This document shows, in pieces, positions 39,268 through 50,136 of a stretch of 64,000 nucleotides of DNA. Numbering within the stretch: position 1 is the stretch's first letter; each line of letters opens with the position of its first letter. The notes under the pieces are model-generated. The model was not told the origin of the DNA. It saw nothing but the letters and a program-made list of their open reading frames with translations, and did not search any database. The position numbers were made by a program, and so were the translations under genes. The DNA comes from Podospora pseudocomata (lineage: Eukaryota > Ascomycota > Sordariomycetes > Sordariales > Podosporaceae), in the NCBI RefSeq assembly GCF_035222375.1, contig NC_085888.1, positions 2,418,001 through 2,482,000 on the forward strand, given 5' to 3'.

Positions 39268-40383
39268 TTACAGCGACTTCTCCAACATGATCAGGTCTCT
39301 GTATCCCTCTTTCCACTTCTTCTCCTGGGCAGCCGTTGGCTTGGGGAGAGGGCTTCTGGCGTAGCCACCATAGCCTAGCCAGCTTTGAAGACCGGATTTG
39401 ACTCCGACGACTCCGCCTTGAATGGCTGTCCAGTCTCCCTGGGCAACGATCTCTTGCATTTCCTGAGCCTCGGCATGCTTGCCTTGGTTGAAGAGCTCGA
39501 TCGTGCGGGTGCAGGCCTTGGGAGCGATGTTGGCAAGGCCGGCCAAGATGCCGTGGCCACCAGCCACCAAGGCCTGGATGGAAAAGTCGGCAGAACCAGC
39601 GAGGACTAGGAACTCCGGGTTCTTGGGGTCATGGGTCTTGGACATCTTCCGGGTGGCCGCAGCCACGCGGTTCAGCTTGCCAGTGTTGCCACACGTGAGC
39701 TTCACGCCCACGATGTTGTGGTGCTCGGCAAGCTGTACGATGATGTCCGAGGAGAGATCAAGCCCACCCACGGCGCCGGGGAAGTTGTAGATGATGATAG
39801 GAATGGGCGAGGCATCTGCCACGGCAGTGAAATACTCGATAATGGTCTCGGATGCCGGAGCAAAGAGGCTGGCATAGTACGAGGGCGGGAGCACAAGAGC
39901 ATAATCGCCGCCAGCCTCCCACGCCTCCCGGCAGTACTGGATGGTCTCCCGTGTGCTTTGTGAGCCGCAGCCAACAATGATGGGCATGTGGGAGAATCCC
40001 GAGTCGTTCAAGGCCTTCCGTGTGGTCGACGTAACCAGCTGTCTCTCGGCGTGTGTGAGATGGACCGCTTCGCCGTTGGAGCCTTGAGTGGCCAGTCCTG
40101 TGACGCCCGCGCGGGCGAGTCGCACTGCATGGCGTGCGATGGTGTCCGTGTCTACATCTTCCGAGCCTTCCTCAAAGAAGCACATGGTTGGGACATAGAC
40201 GCCTGGCACAAGTGGTCGGGTCATATGGAGGTCGGATGCTTCCGAAGTTGTGCTGTACGAGCTACTGAGGGGCGACTCGTGGCCTGCCATGAGGGATGAG
40301 GACCCGACAGGGCGGAAAGGGATTCTGTTGAAGCCGGCAGTGAAGCTGCCACTGGGCGAGGGTGCGTCATTGTGAGGAGCCAT
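39268..40383 (-). CDS. DapA/HOGA-family aldolase (class I, Schiff-base)
   Basis: Member of the dihydrodipicolinate synthase/N-acetylneuraminate lyase superfamily: (beta/alpha)8-barrel lyases that make or split 2-keto acids via a lysine Schiff base. Single exon, 371 residues. Schiff-base Lys228 lies in IVGVKLTCGN and the catalytic Tyr199 in IIIYNFPGAVG. The substrate carboxylate motif is TQGSNGEAVHLT (99-110). Fungi do not make lysine by the DapA route, so the role is more likely 4-hydroxy-2-oxoglutarate aldolase or L-threo-3-deoxyhexulosonate aldolase (pectin and galacturonate catabolism), or an unknown keto-acid aldolase. The first 55 residues are Ser/Pro-rich and lie outside the barrel. An internal Met54 (MTRPLVPGVYVP) could be an alternative start giving a protein of standard length. 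Confidence 0.9.
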   Translation of the reverse strand: MAPHNDAPSPSGSFTAGFNRIPFRPVGSSSLMAGHESPLSSSYSTTSEASDLHMTRPLVPGVYVPTMCFFEEGSEDVDTDTIARHAVRLARAGVTGLATQGSNGEAVHLTHAERQLVTSTTRKALNDSGFSHMPIIVGCGSQSTRETIQYCREAWEAGGDYALVLPPSYYASLFAPASETIIEYFTAVADASPIPIIIYNFPGAVGGLDLSSDIIVQLAEHHNIVGVKLTCGNTGKLNRVAAATRKMSKTHDPKNPEFLVLAGSADFSIQALVAGGHGILAGLANIAPKACTRTIELFNQGKHAEAQEMQEIVAQGDWTAIQGGVVGVKSGLQSWLGYGGYARSPLPKPTAAQEKKWKEGYRDLIMLEKSL

Positions 40384-43300
40384 TGTGGGGGCTGTGATAT
40401 GATGATGGTATGACAGGGTGATATGGTTGTGATGGTGAGCGAGGGTAGAAGAGAAGAGATGAGGGGAAGATCTTGATATGATTGTGTGTAAGGGTTGGTT
40501 GGGAGTGGTTGGGTGAAGTCTGGGATGATGATGGAAAAGGGAAGATGGTGGTTCTTGGGGAGGAGGCTGATATATGTATGTAGAGGCTGATCGTAATGGG
40601 ATCCGCTTGGTGGAGAGCTGGTCAAGGCCAAGAGAGATGAGGCAGGGAATGGGGGCCCAGTGACGGATGGCTCATGGATGGGTCGATGTCCCAGGGCGGT
40701 GATGATTATGGGCTTTTTTTTTCCTCTGACTGTCGTCTCGGACGCCTGCTGCAGAAAACGCCCAGGATACTAGCTACTTGCGAGGGCACCAACCCCGAGG
40801 TACTGATCGTTGACCAAACCGCGCTGGATGTGAGCAAGCTGAGCCATGAAGTGACTTCGAATTGGCGGGCTATGATTTGTTGCGCAAGACCATATGGCAC
40901 GCCCACTCGGCGTCGTCGACAAGGATGATGGGCTCGTCAATGGTCACTTTTCTTGGCTCGCCCGACCATGTACCTGAGCACAGTGCGGACTGACGGACTG
41001 CCCCCAGGAGCAAAACCTGGGGTGTTTCTGGAGCCCGGCGGTCCCAGGATCTGGAGAAGCGAATGATTTGCGGGTGTTGTGTGGGGGTTAGCTTGCCAAA
41101 CCTGACCGGGTACCACTAGAGTCTCGGCAGGGAAATGGTCAGGGCATGGTCAAGGCGCTAGTCCCAGGCGGGAAATACTTCCCTTGGGCCTTGGGATAAG
41201 ACAGACCTCTGGCCGGTATCGATGCGGAGAATTAGTTTCCAGAACATCCATCTGTGTGCCAGTGTATGACAGGCAGTTATGCAAAGGAGCCTCTACCGCA
41301 GGACTTGATGAAAAAGAAGAGAAAGAGAGAAACCCCTTTTCCTACTTGGACGAGGTGCATCTGCCGGGCAACCACACCTTTTGTCAGCACCTATGACATC
41401 GGGTGGCGCCAGACGCCTTTAAGCCTCGTCCGGTGTCTTTTGTTGCCTCGGGTCCCGAGGGTGAGCAAACGAGGTCAGTATGAAGAGCCAAAAGCCAGGT
41501 AAGATGCTATCCCAAAGTGCCCTGTCGACGACATTTACACGATGTCTCTAGGCTGATCAGGTGTCCACTGCAAGATCGATTCTTGTCCTGCCAACGCGAA
41601 TTGATTAGTTATGTGGCCGTGTGGTGAAGTTCCACGTATGCTGCTTGACAACGAGACCTGCTCCGAGATGTAAATCATCCCTTCAATTGAGGCCATATTT
41701 CAACGGGCACCACGGTAGCATTTCACGCGGGGACAGCCGTGTCCTCGTGCACACTCGCTGTGTGGCATTGGCGGCAACAGGTTGCAGTGCGGACTTCTCG
41801 CTGTCCCAGATAGAGAAGAGGTTCTAGCTGTTGCTAATTGCATCTACTACGTTATGTTGGGAGCACAGCGTCTGCTGCATGGGTCAGAAATTCCGCCGAA
41901 TAGATATCGACTAAGTGTTTCCCAATATCTTTTGCCGCGGTCCCGTTGCCCTTCGAGGTCCTTCATCTACAGTATCGTCGAGCACTGGGCAAAAGCTTGG
42001 TGGTGCGGTTCCTATTGGTTCGTTGACCCAGTAATTGGCCTTGTAGTTGGTGTTGCATCATGGGCCGGCCCTTTCGACCTCCCCACGGCACTGTACCTAC
42101 CGGCGTCTGTCGACAACAGCGGCGGCGGCCCAAAGAGGCTCAACCACGGAACTGGTGTACAGCAACTGCCAGGTCCAAGTTTGCGATGCGCCATTCCCGG
42201 ATCTGAGCCGCTCGGAAAGCCAGATTGGGAAATGGCGAGACGACGATGCTGGCGAATGTCGACTGGTTAGCAGCACCACGGCTGGCAGTCCAACTCGAGG
42301 TCATCAGGACAGCCTTGCAGCAGCAGCAAGGGATGCAACAAGAGGCTAATCATGCGATCTGTCTCTCGAGTGCTCAGCGATATAAACACCGGTGGCACGC
42401 TGGGGTGCAACTGTAGCCCTTTGGCTGAGGAGCAAAGCAATCGACAACTCAGCGGCCCGTCTGCACTGGGAGACCCATTCGGTCTGGCCAACCCTTGGAC
42501 TCGTTGCTGGCGCCAATGAGGCACGGCCAGACGACGTCCATAGCAAATGGCGGGTGCTGCGTCTGGCTGTTTTTGGATCAATTGGGGTGCAACGACGCGC
42601 CCATGGAGGGGCAGTGAGGGGTTCTTGGAGGGGCACCTGACACTTTTTCGACAGCGAGGTGGGCCTTCGGTCTGCATTAGAGCTGTGAGGGCAGGTGGCT
42701 GACGTTGCCTTTGGTCTTGCAAGGTCTTGGTTGGTGTCATCCTCAAATAATCGCAATGGATCGTAGTAGGAATAAACGACCTGCCGTAAGCGGGGGACAG
42801 GAAGAGGACGTATCAGCATATCCACTCTGATGGGATGTTGTCGATGGGGAAGATGTGGGGGAAGTGGTCGGGTGGTTTTTTTTTCGGAAAAGAAGACCCC
42901 CAACTCGCCCTCCCGCGCTCTGGGCTGAAACTCCACGTTCCAACAGCTCGGTTCTGGATCTTTGGCACTTTGCAAGGGCCATCGGTTTGGTGGGGGTCTC
43001 TCCGAAATCGCGGCGTGGGGAGTCCCGGCGGTTGTCTGTCTGTCCAATTGCTGTCTAGATGTTGGCTAGCACAAACATACCTTTTCAATTCGAAACTCGC
43101 GGAGCAAATTATTCTTTTTCTCCCTTCATCAAGACAACGTACCAGGCCAGTGTGGAAGTCAATATCAGCTTGCACTGTGGAGGTATTTCATGCAGCCAGA
43201 CAGGACCCACACACAGCCGGGGTACGAGGGTACGAAGATCGCGTGACTAGGGTTGGATCGGTTTCTAAGCTGAAGCTTTGCAGAACGGGTTGCCAGGTGG

Positions 43301-46300
43301 GAGTGTTTGTTCCGCTGAATGTACAATTTGATATCTGAAGATTGAGATATAGGCACAGAAGATCGAGGTACGATTGAGATCTGATATTGAGCTTGTGGTG
43401 GCGTTGGCTCTTGATGAGTTGACGTTCAATTGCCGTGAGGGTGAAATTCCCGGACCGGAGGTTCTGACCCCCCACGTTCGCCTAAACACTCCCTCAGACC
43501 GAAGCAGTGACCCACTGTGCCGTGGGATGGATCCATACAGTGCGTCACTCACACCAACTTCCAACTTCCTTCCAATTCAAGGTCGTGCAACCGCGAAGTC
43601 CTGTCATCCAGCGGCCTTCCAAGACAGGCAACCATCATCACCAACACCTCGAGATGCAAGCCACCATTGTTGACGGTTGATCCGGCGGTCTGGGATAACG
43701 GTGTGCCTGGGACTGGATGGTCATCTGTCTCCCAGGTTGTGCCCATTTTGAGCTGCAGAATTCTTCTGATGTGTTAGCATCCGATTAACCAGACTGGCTT
43801 TTACGCTGATGGTAGTCAGAATTCTGGAGCAGTACCCGGTGATGTACCAAGTACCGAGTACCTGGAGCAAAACGCCGTGTCGTGTTGTATGTCTGTTTCT
43901 ATGTTGTTCATGACGACAGGAGAAATCGAGGAAAAAGAGCGGGTTGGCCTCGCTCTCTTTTTGTTGCGTTTTTGTTACGCAGCCCTTCGAGCACTCCTAG
44001 ATGAATCGTTCTTGTTCGCAAATACATTGGGAAAATTCCTCCGATGGAACATGCATCAGCCCTTTTTTTGGACGTGGCGTTTCCAACTCTGGGGGTGTCA
44101 GGGTTTCCCCACGATCTCACCGATCTCACCTTGCCATGCAAGGCTCGTCATACACTGCCTGTGGCGACCCTTCACCAACTAGAAATCAGATTGCAAGAGT
44201 TAGACGAGCTAATCAATTTCTTTGGTTGTTTCGATGGTGGCCCAGAACCACCAAGTTCAAGCTGCCGAGATGGATCGACCTTGGGTCCATTCCAAGAGAC
44301 TAGAGAGTGGTCTTCGCCTATCGACAAAGGCTTCCAATCCCTCGTTGGCCGTCAACTCACAGCGTATACCCTCACTTGCGGAGTCAAAGCATCACTAGTC
44401 TTTGGCAGGCCAATGGGAGAAAAGAGCAATGTCATACATACTTTGGTGATGGCTTGTCTGTCCACCTTGTTGCCTCGGGCACACAATATGATCGGTCTTC
44501 CCTGCCGAGACAGTCCTCCCGCTCTGCTTAGCCGTATGCAGCTTTTTCGATCTTGGGTTGCTAGAAGGGATGGAATTGGCTGACTGGGAATCAGTCGTTC
44601 GGTCACAAGGTCAGAAAGAGGCACGAGCCATGTACCTCAGCACCGCTGGGATGGAGGACGCCCCTGGGTCAGAGGAGGCATCATCCACACCTTGACGGGC
44701 CATTTCTTCACCTTCATTGGCTACGATGACGCGGGGAATGCTCTGGGCTTGGACGTCCTCCAGCCAAAGATGTCCAAAATAACTAGAGGAGGTTGAGGCC
44801 CATGTGATGCAGGGTAGGATTCCTCAACTTCTTGGCCGCCTCTCCTCTGCAACCAAGACTCGATTCCACGTGGCAGTCTGGGTCTGGGCTGACATCTGGT
44901 GTGGCCAAAAAGTATTTGACCAGGGCGGCCCGCCTCCCTCATCCGATGGCTCAGTTTTTACACGAACCGGATCACAGAATGACGAACATCGGGAACGCCA
45001 GTATCCGACGACCACCGAGACAGGACGCCTCTTGTTATGAGCCCTAACCCAACCCACCATCAGATGTTGTACAAGACTTCACTCGGAAAGAATTTGGACC
45101 TTGTACCACCGCCAACATAAGTATCAGCTGATATATTGTAATCTCGGGCTACCAGCGGACTCGGGAAACACATTGTTCTTTTAGACCGAGCGAACATTCT
45201 GTCATGGGAGCAGTCATGGTCGAGACCTAGGCCAGTTGCCTCTCAGGAGAGTAATGTATCAGGCACGGAGTACGCTGGGTTTCCTTTGCCCTGTTGGGCC
45301 TCGCCTGAAGAATCATGGCTCAGCTTTTTCTTGAATTCTTTACGTCTTGGCATCTATTCCAGGTACGTCGTTATTTGACGCTGGGCATCTGTTGCGTGCT
45401 GGTTGTTGCTCTAAGGTTTTCAGAAACACCTCTGGTCTGTCACATCCAGGCTGATCTCTTCGGTTGACTGCACTTGAACCCAATTCACTTTGTCAATTCG
45501 ATTTCTGCACATTACCCAACAGCTACCCACGCCGGTCAGAGAATACATTAATGGATGACAGGTCGTCAGGCCGGATTTATGTAAGGATTGCCTAACCTGG
45601 GACGCGGCTGCACACCGAGCGGGAGGCCAGTGACACGTCATTCGGCGACGTGAGGTTTCACCGTCAAGCCAGCAAAACTGCAAGTTCACCATTCCCTCTT
45701 GACAGACCTCACAAGTCTTCCCATGTCTGACAGCTGCAAGTCCTGTTGATCACTATTGCCAGCCATGCCGCGATTCTGGGGTACTGCTACAGAGCTGCAC
45801 AGTGCATGTGTACGGTTGACCTTGATCAGATCAGCTTTCCAAGGAAAGTCCACCATGGCCACGCACCCATGGTGCTCCCCGAGGGTCATTGATGCAAATG
45901 CATCACACCACTAGCTCCCTTTGGCCAAGGTTATTGTACGCACACACCGGTCCGGACATATAGAATCGGCAGGATTCACAGAGCAGCGGGTGCCTAGGTA
46001 TGTGGTGCCAACAATCGAGGATACACCGCCACTCTTTACAACGCCCTCTCATGGAAGTCATCGAGTCGGGGAAGAGCAAGGACCTTTTTTTCCAGCCAGC
46101 CCAAAATGCACCTGCAAAAGGAATCTGCAGCTTGCTGTCACGGGTCGCGCAGAAATTTTGCCATTCGCATGGGAGGCTCCACCGGCGTGCAGTTTGCAGG
46201 GCGATGCAGCAAAACGCTGTCAGGACAACCCGTCTCAACTATTCGATACATCGCAGTAGTGTCTGCTAATACGCACATTTTCACGAGGGCGGGAAAGCGG

Positions 46301-46600
46301 GAGCTAAACACAATCCGGAATCACTTTGTCATGGGCTGCAGGAGAGGGAGGAGAGGGGGAAGAAGCGGGGGAGGGGCTTCTGTCTCGCTCGATGAGTCCC
46401 GGCTCTTTTTTTCCCACCCTCCAATACAATGTCGTTGGCCCCCTCAGCGGGGGAGCGGCTGCGTTTTCCCAGCAATAGTAGTTTGTTGCTATTCGTATAG
46501 CTGGGCAGGAAAACTTGCTGAATCTTACCCCTGACCGATCAGAGCACTAGGCATTTCCGCGGAGGACTATACTACTATGTGTAGGTTTTGTCTCTCTTGG
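40384..46600. other. Gene-poor interval downstream of the window centre
   Basis: Left end is the aldolase promoter. Frames such as 42346-43047 (-) and 44044-44583 (+) are open but lack domains and have overlapping competitors on the other strand. No RNA gene or mobile element recognised. Confidence 0.4.
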
Positions 46601-46644
46601 GGGTCATTGTATCACCAGCTGCCAACAAATCTACCTAGTTGTAG

Positions 46645-46898
46645 TACTGTATAAACTCGAGGAATATGTCTTTTTTCCCTGGCCAAATCCGCTTTTATAT
46701 TTGGGACCTGTGTCAACCGAGCCAATCAAACTACCTTCCGGGCTACTATTTTATAAACTAATATTCCACTTTTTTTTTAAAGATATAATAACTAATAAAG
46801 TCCGGAAGGCAGTTCAATTAGCTCAGTTGATATAGGTCCCGTATATAAAAGCAGGTTTGGCTGAGGATAAAAGATGTATTTCTCGAGTCTATACGGTA
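46645..46898. repeat. Inverted duplication with RIP-like divergence (100-bp arms, 54-bp spacer)
   Basis: 46645-46744 and the reverse complement of 46799-46898 align over 100 bp with about 21 mismatches, of which about 19 are transitions. Similarity fades but continues outwards for some tens of bases. Both arms, read in the same relative direction, encode related peptides (LE.Y.F.P.PN.LLY.GP.STE.I.LPSGL), so the arms descend from one coding or repeat fragment duplicated head to head. The transition excess matches repeat-induced point mutation. The 54-bp spacer is very AT-rich. Confidence 0.75.
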
Positions 46899-47037
46899 AT
46901 TTCTTTCCACCGGCAGGCAATTTGTCACAAACAACTGCTCCCGCTTTGTCTATGTACACTATATCCCACTGCGCCCCGCTTCGGCGTCTAATGTCCCACA
47001 GGCCGGCTGACGCTGACAAAAGCTTCGGGTTTCGCAC
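46792..47037 (-). pseudogene. Short coding-like remnant overlapping the inverted duplication
   Basis: 81-codon frame containing SAGLWDIRRRSGAQWDIVYID and ending in the repeated LPSGLY peptide. The other arm of the inverted repeat carries a diverged copy of its last 30 or so residues. Composition is protein-like, but I recognise no family; it may be the end of a truncated gene or transposon ORF. Confidence 0.3.
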
Positions 47038-49069
47038 GGAATGTGGATAGACAATAAACTCGGGGGCTCCGCTGAATCGGGGCCGAAAGTGTACCCACCT
47101 TTTCCCTCCGCAAGTTTGACGGGTAATGACTAAGATTAACGCGATGACGGCCGGGGATATTTGATGACGGGGAATGGTTAGGTAATACCCGATCCTATTT
47201 TCAATGTTTACGGGTCAGAGGGAAAAGCTGCTTGCACTGTAGAGGGAGAAGGAAGAAAAATTTTGATGACAGAACACGGCAGGCCCGGGCTGGACCCGAG
47301 TCTTCCGGACCCCTGTTGATGACGGGTTTGTTGCCTACCGGCATCGGGGCGGCAGTTTTCTCTGGGCAGAGCGTGGGGGTTTTCTTACAGCACATTCATT
47401 CATCAACGCCGTCGTCAAAGTCGAGACTGGCGGCGGCGGCAAACGTGAATTTCATTTTTTCTTTCTTTTCTTTAGTGAAAGAGTGCATCATGCAAGTGAA
47501 CATCGGCATCTAGACTTTTTCTTTCTTCAACCCCCCCTCGCGTGGCCGCTTTTCTTACTCAGGGGTAAGCAAGACAAGGCAGTCAGTCTGTGGGATATTC
47601 CTAATGAGGAAGTTGGTCTTTTTTTGCTGCTCTTTTAATCTCAGATGTTTTCAGACAAGGAAGTGCTACTAGGACAACCGCCCCCACGGTCACGACAGGA
47701 ATGCCCGACGGGAGCCGACGTCATGGGGCGCGGGTTGGTGCTTATTTTTTTTTCTTTCGAAATATTCTCGTCGGGCAAGAATGCAGAAAGGGCCGGGTAT
47801 GGGACAGGGGTATGGATTTGACATTGACATTTAGCTATGAGATACCCATTGTCAGAATTATCATGAGGCTGCGGTGCGGGCTCCTGTCAATCCAATCACA
47901 CATGGGAGTGTGCAGCAGGGGGAATCAAGTTTTCTTCACCGGTGAAAATGATGATCACCTCATCAGACAAGGTGGTTTGGGAGTCAATCGCCGATGATGG
48001 CTTTCATCATCACTTTGTAGTAGGTTGGATGTACACACTACCTATTTACATCGAGAGCGTAGTTGGGCTCATTTGTTGGGACGACAACTTCCCTCAGCCT
48101 TGCGTGGGACGACCGCACTACTTACATCTAGTACTGCCCAGGTACCTACCGTAGCCGACAAGTCTCTCCAAGTACCTCCCAGAAAACCGGCCCCTGAAGA
48201 GAATAAGCTCGTAACCATTTCTGCAGGTCCGGTGACCCCCAATTTCTTGTCTAGTCCCGTCATCATGACTGGCTGTGTCCCCAGTGACTAGGGCATCTTC
48301 CTTGGTACTCAGCCTGCCGGAACCAGGTTTAGGCCAAGTGTGGGAAGTGCCGATCTTGAAAGGGAGAAATTGTGACACGCCATCATTGTGCTGTTGGGGA
48401 TGGGGGATCTGCTGATGGGTGTTGCTTCTGTCCGGTCTTACATTGTGAGGACATGACAGGTCCGGATAAGGAAGTGTCAGAGAAGTAGACAGGTCAGAGC
48501 AAGGAATTATTTAGGTGGGTACCAGGCTTAGTGGGAAGGGGGAGGTTGGGATTGGTTGGGGAGGCTTGCTGTGGCAACCGAGGGGAGAGAGCAAAATAAA
48601 TAAGGGAATCAGGGGTGAAAAGGTGTTAAAGTAGTTGTGGAGTGTGGGAGGTGGTGAGTGGTGAATCGCTTTAAAAGCAAAGCACACTAACTTTTCGGTT
48701 GTACCTAAATTACTGGTGAATGTACAACAGATCTGTTTACCATTATTCTCTATCATATTTACTACTTTTTATTTTTTGTAATGAGTTCCCACTTGGAAGT
48801 TCTTGGTGTTCCTTGCCGTAGCCACTGCCATCGCTGTGGGCTTGCCGGCTTTTAAGTCAGTCATCATGTCCACAAGTTTTAAGAAAGACGGCAGCAAACA
48901 ACAGGCAGATTGTTTCATATTTTAATTTTATCATGGACGGGCCCATCCAAAGTTTATCCTTGATTTTTCTTTTAGTCAGCCAAACAATCTTGAGCTCTCA
49001 TATGCGAACCTACCTAGTCGACTTCGGAAGCTACCTGGAAGAGCACACCTCCTATCACCACAACACGAT
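47038..49069. other. Gene-free flank left of the retrotransposon
   Basis: Short frames only. The last 140 bp immediately before the LTR are unique in this window. The 5 bp before the LTR are ACGAT, with no matching copy on the other side of the element. Confidence 0.4.
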
Positions 49070-49405
49070 TGTGACGAACCCCTGTACAGAACCTCTGAAA
49101 GGGATACGGGTTGAAGGTAACTTCTGACAATTGGTTCGGTGCGGCTAAACAGCGCACAACAAGATGTCTCAATGTAAACACAAGATGCCGTGAATACAAG
49201 CGGTGATTGCATACTGCGGAACTGTCTATCTACACCAGCCAGTTCCTCCGTATATATAGACCTCCCCTGAGCCGTGCTCAGTCTGATCAGTACCCTGATC
49301 ACACTGATCAGTCTTCCTGTACTGTGATTGGCTCTCCTAGGTGTTTCTGTGCTAATGATTGGTCTGTGGTGCGCCCCGCGCCCCACCAAGTGTCAAGCCG
49401 TGACA
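49070..49405 (-). repeat. 3' LTR of the chromovirus (complete)
   Basis: On the minus strand it starts TGTCACGGC and ends GTTCGTCACA, giving TGT...ACA inverted ends. It contains TATATATA at 49251-49258 (nearly symmetric, so usable on either strand) and three TGATCA palindromes at 49281-49312. It is adjacent to the polypurine tract on its inner side. Confidence 0.9.
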
Positions 49406-49410
49406 CGACG

Positions 49411-49423
49411 CTCCCCTTCCCCA
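49411..49423 (-). other. Polypurine tract (plus-strand priming)
   Basis: On the minus strand TGGGGAAGGGGAG sits five bases upstream of the 3' LTR, the expected place and composition for a PPT. Confidence 0.75.
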
Positions 49424-49472
49424 GGCCGAAGTCCCGTCGGCCTAGTCTACTCCCCTACGTCTACCAACACTT

Positions 49473-49533
49473 GTAAGTTCTTCCCTTCTTCCCCCGTTCC
49501 TCATGCTTCATTATGTCTAACCGCGTAAGCAAG
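49473..49533 (+). other. Candidate leader intron of the antisense ORF
   Basis: GTAAGT donor at 49473, TCTAAC branch at 49516-49521 and AG at 49532-49533 (a later AG at 49570 is also possible). This is canonical fungal intron architecture on the plus strand, just inside the LTR and upstream of the ATG at 49619. It suggests that a plus-strand transcript starting in the LTR is, or was, spliced. Confidence 0.45.
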
Positions 49534-49618
49534 GCGCGACCCGGTGTCAAACCTTCGCATTCGAAAACAGCGGATCGTGACGAGCTGCTTTGCCACTGTC
49601 TTACGGTTTGCCTTCATC

Positions 49619-50125
49619 ATGAAGCGTGCTTGTTCCTTCTGCGAGAAACGTGGTTTCTCCTGCGAGATTTCCCCTTCCGTTTCTGAGCGTTGCGCTTCCT
49701 GTATACAGCACAACCAATCCCTCTGCGACGCTCGTGGGTTGTCCGTCCAACAGCTCCGCAAGGTCATCTCCCAACACGACCAGCTAGAGACGGAGATGGC
49801 AGAGGCCGAGTCCCAGCGCGCGGCCCTGGATCAGAAAATCAACCGCTTACGCTTGCAAAAACGAATGTGGTTTGAGTGAATGGCTGCGGCCGTCTCCCGC
49901 GGCCTCGACAGTGTCGAAGAGCTGGAGCGTGTTGAACAGGAGGAAGCTGCGCTGGCCGCACAGGCTACCTCGTCGTCTAGCGACGCTCCGTCTCCTGCCC
50001 CTGCTCCTTCAGACCCCCAGGACCATCCCGCGGCGGAGTCTTCCGCCATCGTTCCTTCCGACTTCTCCTTCCTGACTTCGCAGGGTGCCGTCGATGGTGC
50101 GCCTTCCACTTCCCAAGGTGGTTGA
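49619..50125 (+). pseudogene. Antisense accessory ORF: Zn2Cys6-like cluster plus coiled coil
   Basis: Located between the 3' LTR and the end of pol but on the opposite strand, finishing 11 bp from the pol stop (tail to tail). Starting at ATG 49619 (MKRACSFCEKRGFSC), the first about 40 residues hold six cysteines spaced CX2CX6CX9CX2CX7C, close to the Zn2Cys6 (Gal4-type) pattern. Next come a charged coiled coil (LETEMAEAESQRAALDQKINRL) and LQKRMWFE. A TGA at 49877-49879 interrupts the frame. Reading resumes in the same frame as MAAAVSRGLDSVEELERVEQ and a Ser/Ala/Pro-rich acidic tail, to the stop at 50123-50125: about 168 codons in all. The downstream part keeps helical, acidic coding character, so the stop looks recent. 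No such gene is part of the standard gag-pol set; its role (LTR regulation, targeting, or a captured host factor) is inference. Confidence 0.65.
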
Positions 50126-50136
50126 GACGCGTGGCA

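Noticed and set aside
42346-43047. 233-codon minus-strand frame
   Set aside because: No signal of a family; several overlapping frames of similar quality on the other strand.
44044-44583. 179-codon plus-strand frame
   Set aside because: No recognisable domain or exon partners; could be real but unsupported.
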